Made by a program: the position numbers and the translations under genes. Under the pieces are notes generated by a model, which had not been told where the DNA came from, made no database searches, and saw only the letters and a list, made by a program, of their open reading frames with translations. 24,947 nucleotides of DNA from Bordetella parapertussis (GTDB lineage: Bacteria; Cyanobacteriota; Cyanobacteriia; PCC-6307; Cyanobiaceae), in assembly GCA_943324725.2 (NCBI GenBank), contig CALPMR020000010.1, forward strand, positions 1-24,947. The letters run 5' to 3'. Shown here one piece after another: positions 1 to 6,485 of this stretch (the stretch's first letter is position 1; every line of letters begins with the position of its first letter).

Positions 1-240
1 GTGGCCCTGCCGGAACTGCCGCGCCGAGCGCACATCGATGATCAGCGCCGAGCCCACAACAGCGCTGGGGCCAGGGCGCCGGGTCTGCTGGCAGGGCAGG
101 GCGGCAACACTGAGGCCGGTCTCCTCGAAGGCGGAGATTCCGACGGCTGGATCAGCACCTGAGCCTGAAGAGGTTGCGTTGGACGACCTTGAGCTGAAAG
201 AAGCAGACTGGACCATGACAGCGAACTCTGAGAGCTCCAT
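1..240 (-). CDS. Rhodanese-like domain protein, N-terminal part (cut by window edge)
   Basis: The frame is open from the ATG at 240 to the window edge, giving 80 codons, with a second in-frame ATG at 216. After a Ser/Gly-rich, low-conservation leader of about 65 residues, the last visible residues read SALIIDVRSARQFRQGH. This matches the opening strand of a rhodanese domain, usually (L)IDVRSxxEFxxGHI, where the Asp-Val-Arg stretch is highly conserved. The catalytic cysteine would lie beyond the edge, so activity cannot be judged. Rhodanese domains carry sulfane sulfur, which suits the sulfur genes that follow. A tRNA 2-selenouridine synthase (MnmH), which also begins with a rhodanese domain, is possible, as is a stand-alone sulfurtransferase. 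A promoter-like pair (TTGTCA, 16 bp, TAAATC) lies just upstream. Confidence 0.6.
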   Translation of the reverse strand, partial: MELSEFAVMVQSASFSSRSSNATSSGSGADPAVGISAFEETGLSVAALPCQQTRRPGPSAVVGSALIIDVRSARQFRQGH

Positions 241-254
241 CGTGCGCCGTCTCA

Positions 255-282
255 GATTTATCTACGGTATTTCGGGTGACAA
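255..282 (-). promoter_or_regulatory. Possible sigma-70 promoter of the rhodanese-like gene
   Basis: On the minus strand TTGTCA (277-282) and TAAATC (255-260) are separated by 16 bp and lie 15 bp upstream of the ATG at 240. The spacing and boxes resemble a housekeeping promoter. The leader would be very short if the ATG at 240 is used, which would favour the ATG at 216. Confidence 0.35.
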
Positions 283-330
283 ACAGGGGTATTGACGGGT
301 TGCGGCGTGTTTTCTAGGTCGGGATCGCCA

Positions 331-361
331 ATAAAAACAGGCTCCGCCTTGTGGCGAAGCC
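331..361 (-). terminator. Intrinsic terminator after the glutamine amidotransferase gene
   Basis: Read on the minus strand, GGCTTCGCC and GGCGGAGCC form a 9-bp stem with one G-U pair around a 4-nt loop (353-361 with 340-348). A T run (TGTTTTTATT) follows. It sits 35 bp beyond the stop of the leftward amidotransferase gene, as expected for the end of the binding-protein/amidotransferase transcript. Confidence 0.75.
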
Positions 362-395
362 CGCAGGGTTACCCATCGTCGATGGCGTGCTCCGA

Positions 396-1208
396 TCAGG
401 CTGGGGACGGCACCGCTTCGGCCAGGTGCTGGTGCAACACCTCGCCGCGCCGCAGCAGCACCGCCTCCCCCACCTGCAATCTCAACCAGGTTTCGTCGGT
501 GGTCAGCGGTTCGGTGCTGATCATTGAGACCACATCCTGGGGGCCGGCCAGCTGGGCGAAATCGACGCTGAGATCGTCGTCGGCGAGGGTGGCGGTGCGG
601 AAGGGGGCGCGGCGGGTGAGCCGGTGCAGCTTGGTGCCGGCATAGGCGAACAGCCAGCGGCCATTGCTGATCAGGCAGTTGAAGATGCCGCGGCCGGCCA
701 GGACGTCGGCAGCCTGCACCAGTTCAATGAAGATCGCCTTGTCGTCATCGGGCGTCAGCCGCCCCGCCGTCCGGGCGCTTTCCAGCTGCTGCAGCAGCCA
801 GCAGAAGGCAGCCTCGCTGTCGGTGCTGCCCTCGGGCCGGAACTCAGCCGCCAGCTCGAAGCTGCCCTCCAGATCGCCGTTGTGGGCGAAGATCCATTCC
901 TGCCCCTGCCAGCGCCGGTGGAACGGATGGCAATTCTCCAGGGCCACCACGCCGCGGGTGGCCTTGCGGATGTGGGCGATCGAGCAGTGGGCCTTGAGAT
1001 CGAGGGCCGCCACTTCCGCCGCGATCGGCGAGAAGGCCGCCGGGCCATCCTCCCGGTAGATGCGCACGCCGCAGCCATCGGGATCAAAGCTGGCCAGGCC
1101 CCAGCCATCGGCGTGATCGCCGGTGGCGCCCCCCCGACGGGTCAACCCGTGGAAGGAGAAACGCATGTCGGTGGGGGTGTTGGCGCAGAGGGCCAGCAGT
1201 TCACACAT
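396..1208 (-). CDS. Class II glutamine amidotransferase (YafJ/GATase_4 type)
   Basis: This 270-residue protein has the N-terminal nucleophile layout of class II amidotransferases. Cys2 becomes the nucleophile once Met1 is removed (MCELLALC). HADGWG is at about residues 32-37, AHIRKAT at 78-84 and FAHNGD at 107-112, the last forming the oxyanion and glutamine-binding elements. Length matches stand-alone YafJ-like proteins, which hydrolyse glutamine or act on gamma-glutamyl amides; the physiological acceptor is unknown. The ATG lies 11 bp after the stop of the sulfate-binding lipoprotein gene, so the two are probably cotranscribed. That suggests a link to sulfur or glutathione-type gamma-glutamyl metabolism, but this is inference. 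EgtC, which hydrolyses a gamma-glutamyl sulfoxide, belongs to the same fold; no other ergothioneine genes are visible here. Confidence 0.88.
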   Translation of the reverse strand: MCELLALCANTPTDMRFSFHGLTRRGGATGDHADGWGLASFDPDGCGVRIYREDGPAAFSPIAAEVAALDLKAHCSIAHIRKATRGVVALENCHPFHRRWQGQEWIFAHNGDLEGSFELAAEFRPEGSTDSEAAFCWLLQQLESARTAGRLTPDDDKAIFIELVQAADVLAGRGIFNCLISNGRWLFAYAGTKLHRLTRRAPFRTATLADDDLSVDFAQLAGPQDVVSMISTEPLTTDETWLRLQVGEAVLLRRGEVLHQHLAEAVPSPA

Positions 1209-1219
1209 CGGACGGGGTT

Positions 1220-2287
1220 TCAGCGGGTGGCGGCGAACAGCTGATCCCAGAGTCCGCCCTTGCTGAAGAAGGTGGCATTGATCTTCGCCCAGCCACCGAA
1301 GGCGGCGGCGCTGTACAGCCTGGCCACCGGGGCGAATTGATCCTTGACCTGGGCCCAGACAGCGGGGTTGACGGGGCGGAAGCCCTCCTCCGCGAAGATC
1401 TTCTGGGCCTGCGGACCGCTGAGATAGGCGGCCAGGGCCTCGGCGGCCTTGCGGGTGCCGCGGCGATCGACATTGCGATCGATCACGGCCACCGGCCCTT
1501 CAATGCGGATGTTCGGCGATGGCACCACGAACGGGCTCTCCAGCAGCCCCTCCCGCTTGGCCAGGATCGCCTCGTTTTCGTAGGTGAGCAGCACATCCCC
1601 CTGACCGCGCTTGAGGAACAGGTCGGCGGCCTCGCGCGAATCCTTGGGCAGGTTGTCCACCTTGCGGTAGACGCTGCTGACGAAAGCCTTGGCCTGGGCC
1701 TCGCTGCCGCCGCTCTGGGTCACCGAACCCCAGAGGCCGAGGAAATTCCAGCGGGCACCACCGGAGGTCTTGGGGTTGGCGGTGATCATCGCCAGGTCGG
1801 GCTTGGCCAGATCGGACCAGGACTTGACGCCCCTGGGATTGCCCTTGCGGGGCACCAGCACCACCACCGATTCGGTGATGATCCCTTGGTGCGGCAAGCG
1901 CTGTTGCCAACCCGGTCTCACCAACTGGGCCTCCTCCAATTTCTGCACGTCACCGCCCAGGGCCAGGGTGGCCACATCGGCTTCGATGCCATCGATGATG
2001 GCGCGGGTCTGGACGCCGGAGGGGCCATAGCTGGCGCGAACGGTGAGATCCTGGCCGGTCTTCGCTTTCCAATCCGCCTCGAACTGGGGCAGGATCCGGT
2101 CATACGGTGCCTTGGTGACGGCATAGCTGACCAGTAACAGTTCCCGCGGGCCCCCCGCGGATCCGTTCCTGCCAGCCGAGCCGCCGCTGGGGGACGGGGC
2201 GCAACCGCCCAGCAGCCCCCCACAGAGCAGGACAGCCAGCAAGGATGGGCTCAGGCGGCGAGGGACCACCACAACGGCTTTAACCAC
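1220..2287 (-). CDS. sbpA: Sulfate/thiosulfate-binding lipoprotein of the ABC transporter (first copy)
   Basis: This is a 355-residue periplasmic binding protein of the Sbp/CysP family. A lipoprotein signal is clear: basic start, hydrophobic stretch and lipobox LGGC with Cys29 as the lipidated residue. The mature part opens with LLVSYAVTKAPYDRI and carries the family hallmark NPKTSGGARWNFLGLWGSVT, which contributes to the oxyanion-binding pocket. A GTG start is used (GTG GTT), like the paralogue upstream. It delivers sulfate or thiosulfate to the CysT-CysW-CysA complex. The amidotransferase gene follows after 11 bp. The upstream region has a TAGGAT box and the inverted repeat GACAA-G-TTGTC, a likely operator. 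It is a clear paralogue of the protein at 2475-3533 but membrane-anchored rather than freely secreted. Confidence 0.93.
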   Translation of the reverse strand: MVKAVVVVPRRLSPSLLAVLLCGGLLGGCAPSPSGGSAGRNGSAGGPRELLLVSYAVTKAPYDRILPQFEADWKAKTGQDLTVRASYGPSGVQTRAIIDGIEADVATLALGGDVQKLEEAQLVRPGWQQRLPHQGIITESVVVLVPRKGNPRGVKSWSDLAKPDLAMITANPKTSGGARWNFLGLWGSVTQSGGSEAQAKAFVSSVYRKVDNLPKDSREAADLFLKRGQGDVLLTYENEAILAKREGLLESPFVVPSPNIRIEGPVAVIDRNVDRRGTRKAAEALAAYLSGPQAQKIFAEEGFRPVNPAVWAQVKDQFAPVARLYSAAAFGGWAKINATFFSKGGLWDQLFAATR

Positions 2288-2299
2288 GCAAAGTCGATT

Positions 2300-2310
2300 G
2301 ACAACTTGTC
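2300..2310. promoter_or_regulatory. Inverted repeat, possible operator of the first sbpA gene
   Basis: GACAA-N-TTGTC is a perfect 5-1-5 inverted repeat. On the minus strand it lies between a -10-like TAGGAT (2314-2319) and the GTG start at 2287, so it would overlap the transcription start. That is a typical place for a repressor to bind. Either the Rrf2 or the Crp-like regulator of the neighbourhood could be the binder; the sequence does not say which. Confidence 0.4.
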
Positions 2311-2474
2311 TTTATCCTAGCCCTGTGCTGGTCGGGGCTGGTCTTGGTGTTGGGGTGGCGGCTGCTTGTGCCGGCGGGCCAGGGGTTGAGGCCGGTGCCG
2401 GAGGCCTGGTCCCGAGGGGCCCGGCGCTCAGCTGAGGCGCTGACGCCACGGGCCCTGTCACTGCTGCTGCAGGC

Positions 2475-3533
2475 TCAGCGGCTCTGGGAGAAGATCTGAT
2501 CCCAGAGGCCGCCCTTGTCGAAGAACTTCTTCGACACGGCCTTCCAGCCGCCCAGATCCACCACCTTGAAGGTCTGGACCTCGGGGAACTTGCCAGCCGC
2601 ATAGGCCTTGCCCGCGGGCGTGACCGGGCGGAAGCCCTCATCGACGAAGATCTTCTGGGCCGTGGGGCTGAACAGATATTTGGCGAAGGCCTCGGCCACC
2701 TTGCGGCTGCCGTGCCTGTCGACGTTCTGATCCACCACCGCAATCGGACCTTCGATCAGGATGTTGGGACTCGGCACCTTGTAGGGAGTCGTCCACTCGC
2801 CGGTCTTCCTGGCCAGGATCGCCTCGTTCTCGTAGTTGAGCAGCACGTCTCCCTTGCGACGCTTGACGAAGGTGTCGGTGGCTTCGCGGGCATCCTTGGG
2901 AAGCACGTCTACGTTGCGGTAGACGTTGGTGATGAAGCTCTTCGCCTTGGCTTCCGTGCCGCCGGTCTGGGTCACCGAGCCCCAGAGGCCGAGGAAGTTC
3001 CAGCGGGCGCCACCGGAGGTCTTGGGGTTGGCGGTGATCACGTCGACGGATTTGTTGTCGAGGTCATTCCAGCCGTTGATCTTCTTGGGATTGCCGGGCC
3101 GGGTGAAGATCGCCACCACCGAGTTGGTGATGATCGAGCGGTACAGGAATTCGCCTTCCCAACCCTTTTTGATCAGTCCCTTGGCCTCCAGTTTCTGAAC
3201 GTCGGCCCCCAGGGCCAGGCCGACCACATCGGCTTCCAGGCCATCGAGCACGGCCCGGGTCTGGCTGCCGGAGCCGCCGTAGCTGGTTTTCACATCGATG
3301 CTCTGGCCCGTTTTCTGCTTCCAGTCCGCCTCGAACTTCGGAATGATGCGGTCATAGGCGGACTTGGTGACGGCGTAGCTGACCAGCAGGATGGACTGGG
3401 GGGCGCCCTGGGCAACGGCCTGCTGGGGCGCCAGGGCCTGGACGCTGAACAGGGCGACCGGGGCGGTGGCGAGGCCTGCCAGTACCAGAGCGGCTGCAGT
3501 GCGCCCGCCGGGACGAGAAGAAACAAAAACCAC
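2475..3533 (-). CDS. sbpA: Secreted sulfate-binding protein of the ABC transporter (second copy)
   Basis: This Sbp/CysP family periplasmic protein has 352 residues from the GTG at 3533. A TTG at 3596 would add 21 residues, but GTG is preferred. It gives a classical signal peptide (basic start, Ala/Leu-rich core, then QAVAQ) and begins GTG GTT like its paralogue. A -10-like CATAAG at 3561-3566 lies upstream of it. No lipobox Cys is seen, so the product should be soluble in the periplasm. The hallmark TSGGARWNFLGLWGSVT and the early ILLVSYAVTKSAYDRI are conserved. The gene is divergent from an Rrf2 regulator, with 145 bp between the starts, which makes that regulator the prime candidate for its control. 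The lipoprotein copy follows after 187 bp, with its own promoter signals. Confidence 0.93.
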   Translation of the reverse strand: MVFVSSRPGGRTAAALVLAGLATAPVALFSVQALAPQQAVAQGAPQSILLVSYAVTKSAYDRIIPKFEADWKQKTGQSIDVKTSYGGSGSQTRAVLDGLEADVVGLALGADVQKLEAKGLIKKGWEGEFLYRSIITNSVVAIFTRPGNPKKINGWNDLDNKSVDVITANPKTSGGARWNFLGLWGSVTQTGGTEAKAKSFITNVYRNVDVLPKDAREATDTFVKRRKGDVLLNYENEAILARKTGEWTTPYKVPSPNILIEGPIAVVDQNVDRHGSRKVAEAFAKYLFSPTAQKIFVDEGFRPVTPAGKAYAAGKFPEVQTFKVVDLGGWKAVSKKFFDKGGLWDQIFSQSR

Positions 3534-3560
3534 GGTTAGCCGATTGGGGTACTCGCCAAA

Positions 3561-3566
3561 CTTATG
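3561..3566 (-). promoter_or_regulatory. Possible -10 box of the second sbpA gene
   Basis: On the minus strand TGCATAAGT resembles an extended -10 element. It lies about 28 bp upstream of the GTG at 3533 but inside the frame if the TTG at 3596 were used, so it supports the shorter protein. No clear -35 box was found. Confidence 0.3.
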
Positions 3567-3678
3567 CAGCGCCCTGGGGGCCGGTCGTATTCCCAACTAC
3601 ATCGATGGGGATCCGGTTTTCTCTTCCGCTCGAGGCGGTGCGACTGCCACAATCCACGCATTGCTGCCGGGGAACTCC

Positions 3679-4110
3679 GTGGCCTTCAGCGCCAAGACCG
3701 AATACGGGATCGTCTCCCTGGTTGAGCTGGCGGCCATCTACGAGCAGGGCGGTGTGCTGCAGGTGGCGGAGATCGCCCATCGCCAGAGCATCCCCGATCG
3801 CTACCTGGAGCAGATGCTCACCAGCCTGCGCCGCGCCCGCATCCTGCGCAGCATCCGCGGTCCGAAGGGGGGGTATCAGCTGGCCCGGCCGCCGGCCGAA
3901 ATCACGATTGCCGACGTGGTGGGCTGCCTGGAGGGGGAAGCGGCCGCCAGGGCCGCCGCCTCGCGCGACACCCCGGAGTTCGACGTGCTTTCGGCCCTGC
4001 AGGAGCGCCTGGATCAGGCCCGCGCCGAGATCCTCCTGGGCACCAGCCTGCAGGATCTGCTCGAGCAGCGGGATCAGCGGGCCCAGGCCCAGGCGATGTA
4101 CTTCATCTGA
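3679..4110 (+). CDS. Rrf2 family transcriptional regulator without Fe-S cysteines
   Basis: From the GTG at 3679 (GGGGAA 7 bp upstream) this encodes 143 residues. It opens AFSAKTEYGIVSLVELA, the usual Rrf2 start. A winged helix follows, with IAHRQSIPDRYLEQML as the recognition region and GPKGGYQLARP as the wing. Only one cysteine is present, in VVGCLEG, so the three-Cys Fe-S site of IscR/NsrR types is absent. This recalls CymR, the Rrf2 repressor of sulfur genes in Bacillus. The gene is divergent from the second sulfate-binding protein and probably controls it and itself. Longer open frame exists upstream, but it overlaps the neighbouring gene and has no Rrf2 similarity. The last 40 residues are a helical dimerisation segment. 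Confidence 0.87.
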   Translation: MAFSAKTEYGIVSLVELAAIYEQGGVLQVAEIAHRQSIPDRYLEQMLTSLRRARILRSIRGPKGGYQLARPPAEITIADVVGCLEGEAAARAAASRDTPEFDVLSALQERLDQARAEILLGTSLQDLLEQRDQRAQAQAMYFI

Positions 4111-4261
4111 AGCGACAGCGGCGAGCCCGGTGTCCGCTGAGTCGGCGGTCGCCACCAGCCGCCGCCGCTCTCCTGAGCTGGCCAGCAACGGCGCCATCAG
4201 CTGCGCTGCCTGCCCGCAGCGCCAAGTGCTGCAGCGTCCTGCCCGATGCTCAAGAAGCCCG

Positions 4262-4306
4262 GCTCCGCCCTGTCCAGCGCGATGGAGCGGCGGGACAGGG
4301 CGGAGC
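4262..4306. repeat. Strong hairpin, 14-bp perfect stem
   Basis: GCTCCGCCCTGTCC (4262-4275) is exactly complementary to 4293-4306, around a 17-nt loop. The stem can extend by a G-U and a C-G pair. No T run follows on either strand, so it is not a standard intrinsic terminator. It could be a Rho-type or processing hairpin after the Rrf2 gene, or a small structured RNA. Confidence 0.7.
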
Positions 4307-4452
4307 TGCGATTGCCAGGCCGGGCCTGGAGCCGAGCCGAGCGGCCTACTAAGAACACTTGGCCGATGGGAATTGCGTGCTACGGTTTTGGGACCTTGTG
4401 CGGGGCCTCCCATGCCCGGTTCACGCCCGAACTCCAGTTGTCGTCCGGTCGC

Positions 4453-4524
4453 CGGCTGTTCTCGGCAGAACGGCTGTTCTCGGCAGAAGGGCTGTTGTTG
4501 GCAGAGCGGCTGTTGTTGGCAGGT
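4453..4524. repeat. Tandem array of four 18-bp units
   Basis: Units start at 4453, 4471, 4489 and 4507. The first two are identical (CGGCTGTTCTCGGCAGAA). The third and fourth change CTC to GTT in the centre and differ at the ends. The array lies 107 bp before the Crp-like start codon. Confidence 0.9.
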
Positions 4525-4631
4525 CAGCCGTTTTCAGCCGTTGAGCTGTCGCCGAATGCCCACCGCCAGCGCTGCGCTGGCTGCTCAGTCCCTCTCCATG
4601 ACCAACGACGTCCCGCCTCGCTTTGATCACC

Positions 4632-5201
4632 ATGACCACCTCCCGCCAGCCACAGACACTCCGCCTGACGCTGCTGCCCAATGATGTGCTGCCTGAAGGG
4701 CTGAACTGGAAGATCCAGGACGGCTACATCCGCTCGGCCGCCTGGGACGAAGAAGGCGAATCGATCACCCTCGGCCTCTGGGGCCCCGGCGACTGGGTGA
4801 CCAGCGCCTATTCCTCCTTGCATCCGGTGGAAATCCAGTGCCTCTCCACCGTGGTGGTCGAGCAGTACCACCCCAGCGAAGTTGAGATCGTCGACTTTCT
4901 GCGCCATCAGATTCGCAACACCGAAGAGATTTTTCAGATCAACCGCATCCGCAGCGCCGAACATCGCCTGCTGATGCTGCTGCGCTGGATCGGCACCCGC
5001 TTCGGCCAGGTGAGCAGCAAGGGCTACCGCCTGTCGCTCAAGGACATGAACCTCACCCACAAATCCCTGGCTGATATCTGCGGCCTGACCCGGGTGACGG
5101 TGACCAAGAATCTCAATCGCTACAAAGCCCTGGGGCTGCTGCAAAGGGTCAGTGAAGCTGACCTGCTGATTCCGATTGAGCCTCTGGTCGCTGGATTCTG
5201 A
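4632..5201 (+). CDS. Crp/Fnr family regulator, CysR-like
   Basis: From the ATG at 4632 this gives 189 residues. The N-terminal half is a short cupin-like sensor (GESITLGLWGPGDWVTSA) without an obvious cAMP-binding signature. A dimer helix follows (EEIFQINRIRSAEHRLLMLL). The C-terminal Crp-type helix-turn-helix is clear: LTHKSLADICGLTRVTVTKN at about residues 143-162. Cyanobacterial relatives include NtcA and CysR, the latter needed for sulfur-limitation responses in Synechococcus. Placement between sulfate-binding proteins and the cys transporter favours a CysR-type role, but the name is not proven. The sensor domain is shorter at its N-terminus than classical Crp. An 18-bp tandem array precedes the gene. 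Confidence 0.82.
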   Translation: MTTSRQPQTLRLTLLPNDVLPEGLNWKIQDGYIRSAAWDEEGESITLGLWGPGDWVTSAYSSLHPVEIQCLSTVVVEQYHPSEVEIVDFLRHQIRNTEEIFQINRIRSAEHRLLMLLRWIGTRFGQVSSKGYRLSLKDMNLTHKSLADICGLTRVTVTKNLNRYKALGLLQRVSEADLLIPIEPLVAGF

Positions 5202-5282
5202 AGCCTCGCCGTCCTGAGGCCCTGCTGATCCCAGGCATTGTTGCTTACTCACTGTCCTCCATCCTTCGCTTTCGTATCCGCC

Positions 5283-5450
5283 ATGGCCGCCCAGTACGTT
5301 CGTTCCCGCCTTGCTCAGCCCCATCTGCAGCGCTATACGCTGGTGTTCAGGAATGGTGAGCTCCTGCGCCATCAGGACCCACTCGCCGTTGCCCAGTATC
5401 AGCAGGATGCTCGCCTGGCCTGCGTCCAGATTGAAGCCTATCCCGATTGA
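5283..5450 (+). CDS. Small hypothetical protein, 55 residues
   Basis: From the ATG at 5283 the frame encodes a hydrophilic 55-residue protein (starts MAAQYVRSRLAQPHLQRYTL, ends VQIEAYPD). No signal peptide or membrane segment is present. It follows the Crp-like gene by 81 bp on the same strand and is followed by an intrinsic terminator at 5563, which supports a real transcript. I do not recognise the family. There is no strong ribosome-binding site, so it could be a chance frame. Confidence 0.5.
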   Translation: MAAQYVRSRLAQPHLQRYTLVFRNGELLRHQDPLAVAQYQQDARLACVQIEAYPD

Positions 5451-5486
5451 TGTTGCTTCGGGTTCTGATGGATTCAGTCTGAGGTT

Positions 5487-5526
5487 GATTAAAGCTGAGA
5501 TTAGTTCAGGTTGAGATTAATTCAGC
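5487..5526. repeat. Imperfect 16-bp tandem duplication
   Basis: GCTGAGATTAGTTCAG is followed directly by GTTGAGATTAATTCAG, two units with two differences. A partial related stretch (GAGGTTGATTAAA) lies just upstream. It lies between the small protein and the terminator. No function is evident. Confidence 0.6.
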
Positions 5527-5562
5527 TCGAGAATGAGATGTGGTCTTGCTGATTCATCGTCT

Positions 5563-5589
5563 GACCCCTCCTGGTGAGGGGTCTTTTTT
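5563..5589 (+). terminator. Intrinsic terminator of the Crp-like/small-protein transcript
   Basis: GACCCCTC and GAGGGGTC form a perfect 8-bp stem around a 5-nt loop, followed by six T residues. It ends the rightward transcript before the leftward Rrf2 gene. Confidence 0.9.
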
Positions 5590-5686
5590 GTGGGGCTGGA
5601 TGCCAGGCTGTCAGCCGGGGCAATAGCGCATCGTTGTCAGCCTCACGATCGGAGCCTGGCGGCTGAATCAGGCTTCGTGGCCGGAT

Positions 5687-6067
5687 TCAAGACTTCTGAA
5701 GATCGGCCAGAGTGGTGGAGGCCAGCTCCTGGGACCAGCGCTGCGCCACCTGCTGCAACCAGATCTCAGCTTCGCCAGCCCCCAGCCGGCTTTCCAGCTC
5801 AGCCTCGCCATCTTGACTGGAGCCTGCCAGGGATCGATGGAGCGTCAGCAGATTCACCTGGGTGAGATCGCAGCTGAGCCGATAACCGCCGTGCTTGCCC
5901 TTCTGGCTTTCCACCAGTCCGAGTTTGCGCAATTCCCTGAGCACAACGGAGAGATAGTGCTGGGACAGGTTGAATTGGCTGGCAATCGTGCTGGCCTGCC
6001 TGAGGCCCTGGCTGCGGGCAAGCTCCATCAAGCTGATCAGTGCGTAGCGAAACGTGGTGGAAAACAC
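5687..6067 (-). CDS. Second Rrf2 family transcriptional regulator
   Basis: The frame from the GTG at 6067 encodes 126 residues. AGGAT lies upstream at ribosome-binding distance. The protein opens MFSTTFRYALISLMELARSQ, as in Rrf2 proteins. QFNLSQHYLSVVLRELRKLG is the recognition helix region and KGKHGGYRLS the wing. Its single cysteine (YRLSC) does not form the three-Cys motif of Fe-S sensors. It is shorter and quite different in sequence from the Rrf2 protein at 3679, so it is not a recent duplicate. It stands alone, ending opposite the terminator of the previous transcript. It may regulate sulfur or cysteine genes in this cluster, but the target is not visible. Confidence 0.87.
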   Translation of the reverse strand: MFSTTFRYALISLMELARSQGLRQASTIASQFNLSQHYLSVVLRELRKLGLVESQKGKHGGYRLSCDLTQVNLLTLHRSLAGSSQDGEAELESRLGAGEAEIWLQQVAQRWSQELASTTLADLQKS

Positions 6068-6239
6068 GGGATATCCTGCATGGCTCCCCGAACCGAGCCG
6101 ACCTGAATCGATCGACCCGGTCTGGATGGGAAAAGCGTAGCACCGCTATTCCGCTCGGCCTACCGTTCTTTGCCGGATCGGCTGGCGGGTTCGTGGCTGA
6201 TTGGTCCTGTTGTCGCTGTGACGCGCCAGGGTGATCGTG

Positions 6240-6272
6240 GGCCACTGTTGGGCCACTGTTGAGCCACTGTTG
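6240..6272. repeat. Three tandem 11-bp units
   Basis: GGCCACTGTTG occurs twice and AGCCACTGTTG once, head to tail. The period is about one helical turn, which would place any bound proteins on one face of the DNA. Confidence 0.85.
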
Positions 6273-6425
6273 GAGCTTGGTTCACGGTTTGGCGCCGCCT
6301 GATGCCGTTACAGTCTTTGTCTATAAATTCCCAGGTTCATTCTGTTCTGATTTTGTCACTATCTGCAAGCTCACTCTCGTGCTGAGCAGCTGCAGTCTCC
6401 TGGATTTTACTCCAGTCAATCAGTG

Positions 6426-6456
6426 TCAAAGCGGCGTGGCTGTCGCGCCGCTTTGA
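6426..6456 (-). terminator. Hairpin at the 3' end of the surface-protein gene
   Basis: TCAAAGCGGCG and CGCCGCTTTGA form a perfect 11-bp stem with a 9-nt loop. It lies 30 bp beyond the stop of the leftward gene. The stem ends in TTTGA rather than a long T run, so termination is likely but not textbook. Confidence 0.55.
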
Positions 6457-6485
6457 CTCTCTCAGGCCGAGTCCGGCAGCGAAGC

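Larger units (their letters stand above)
4111..4631. other. Gene-free stretch between the Rrf2 and Crp-like genes
   Basis: No frame here has a recognisable product. It holds a long perfect hairpin (4262-4306) and a four-unit 18-bp tandem array (4453-4524), both described separately. The open frames through it are artefacts of high GC and repeat structure. It is probably the 5' regulatory region of the Crp-like gene. Confidence 0.6.
6068..6485. other. Gene-free stretch with an 11-bp triplet repeat and an end hairpin
   Basis: No supported gene is seen. It contains the promoter side of the leftward Rrf2 gene, a three-unit 11-bp repeat (6240-6272) and a hairpin near the 3' end of the surface-protein gene (6426-6456). 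Confidence 0.6.

Noticed and set aside
4453..4524. CRISPR array
   Set aside because: Units are directly abutting with no spacers and no cas genes are near.
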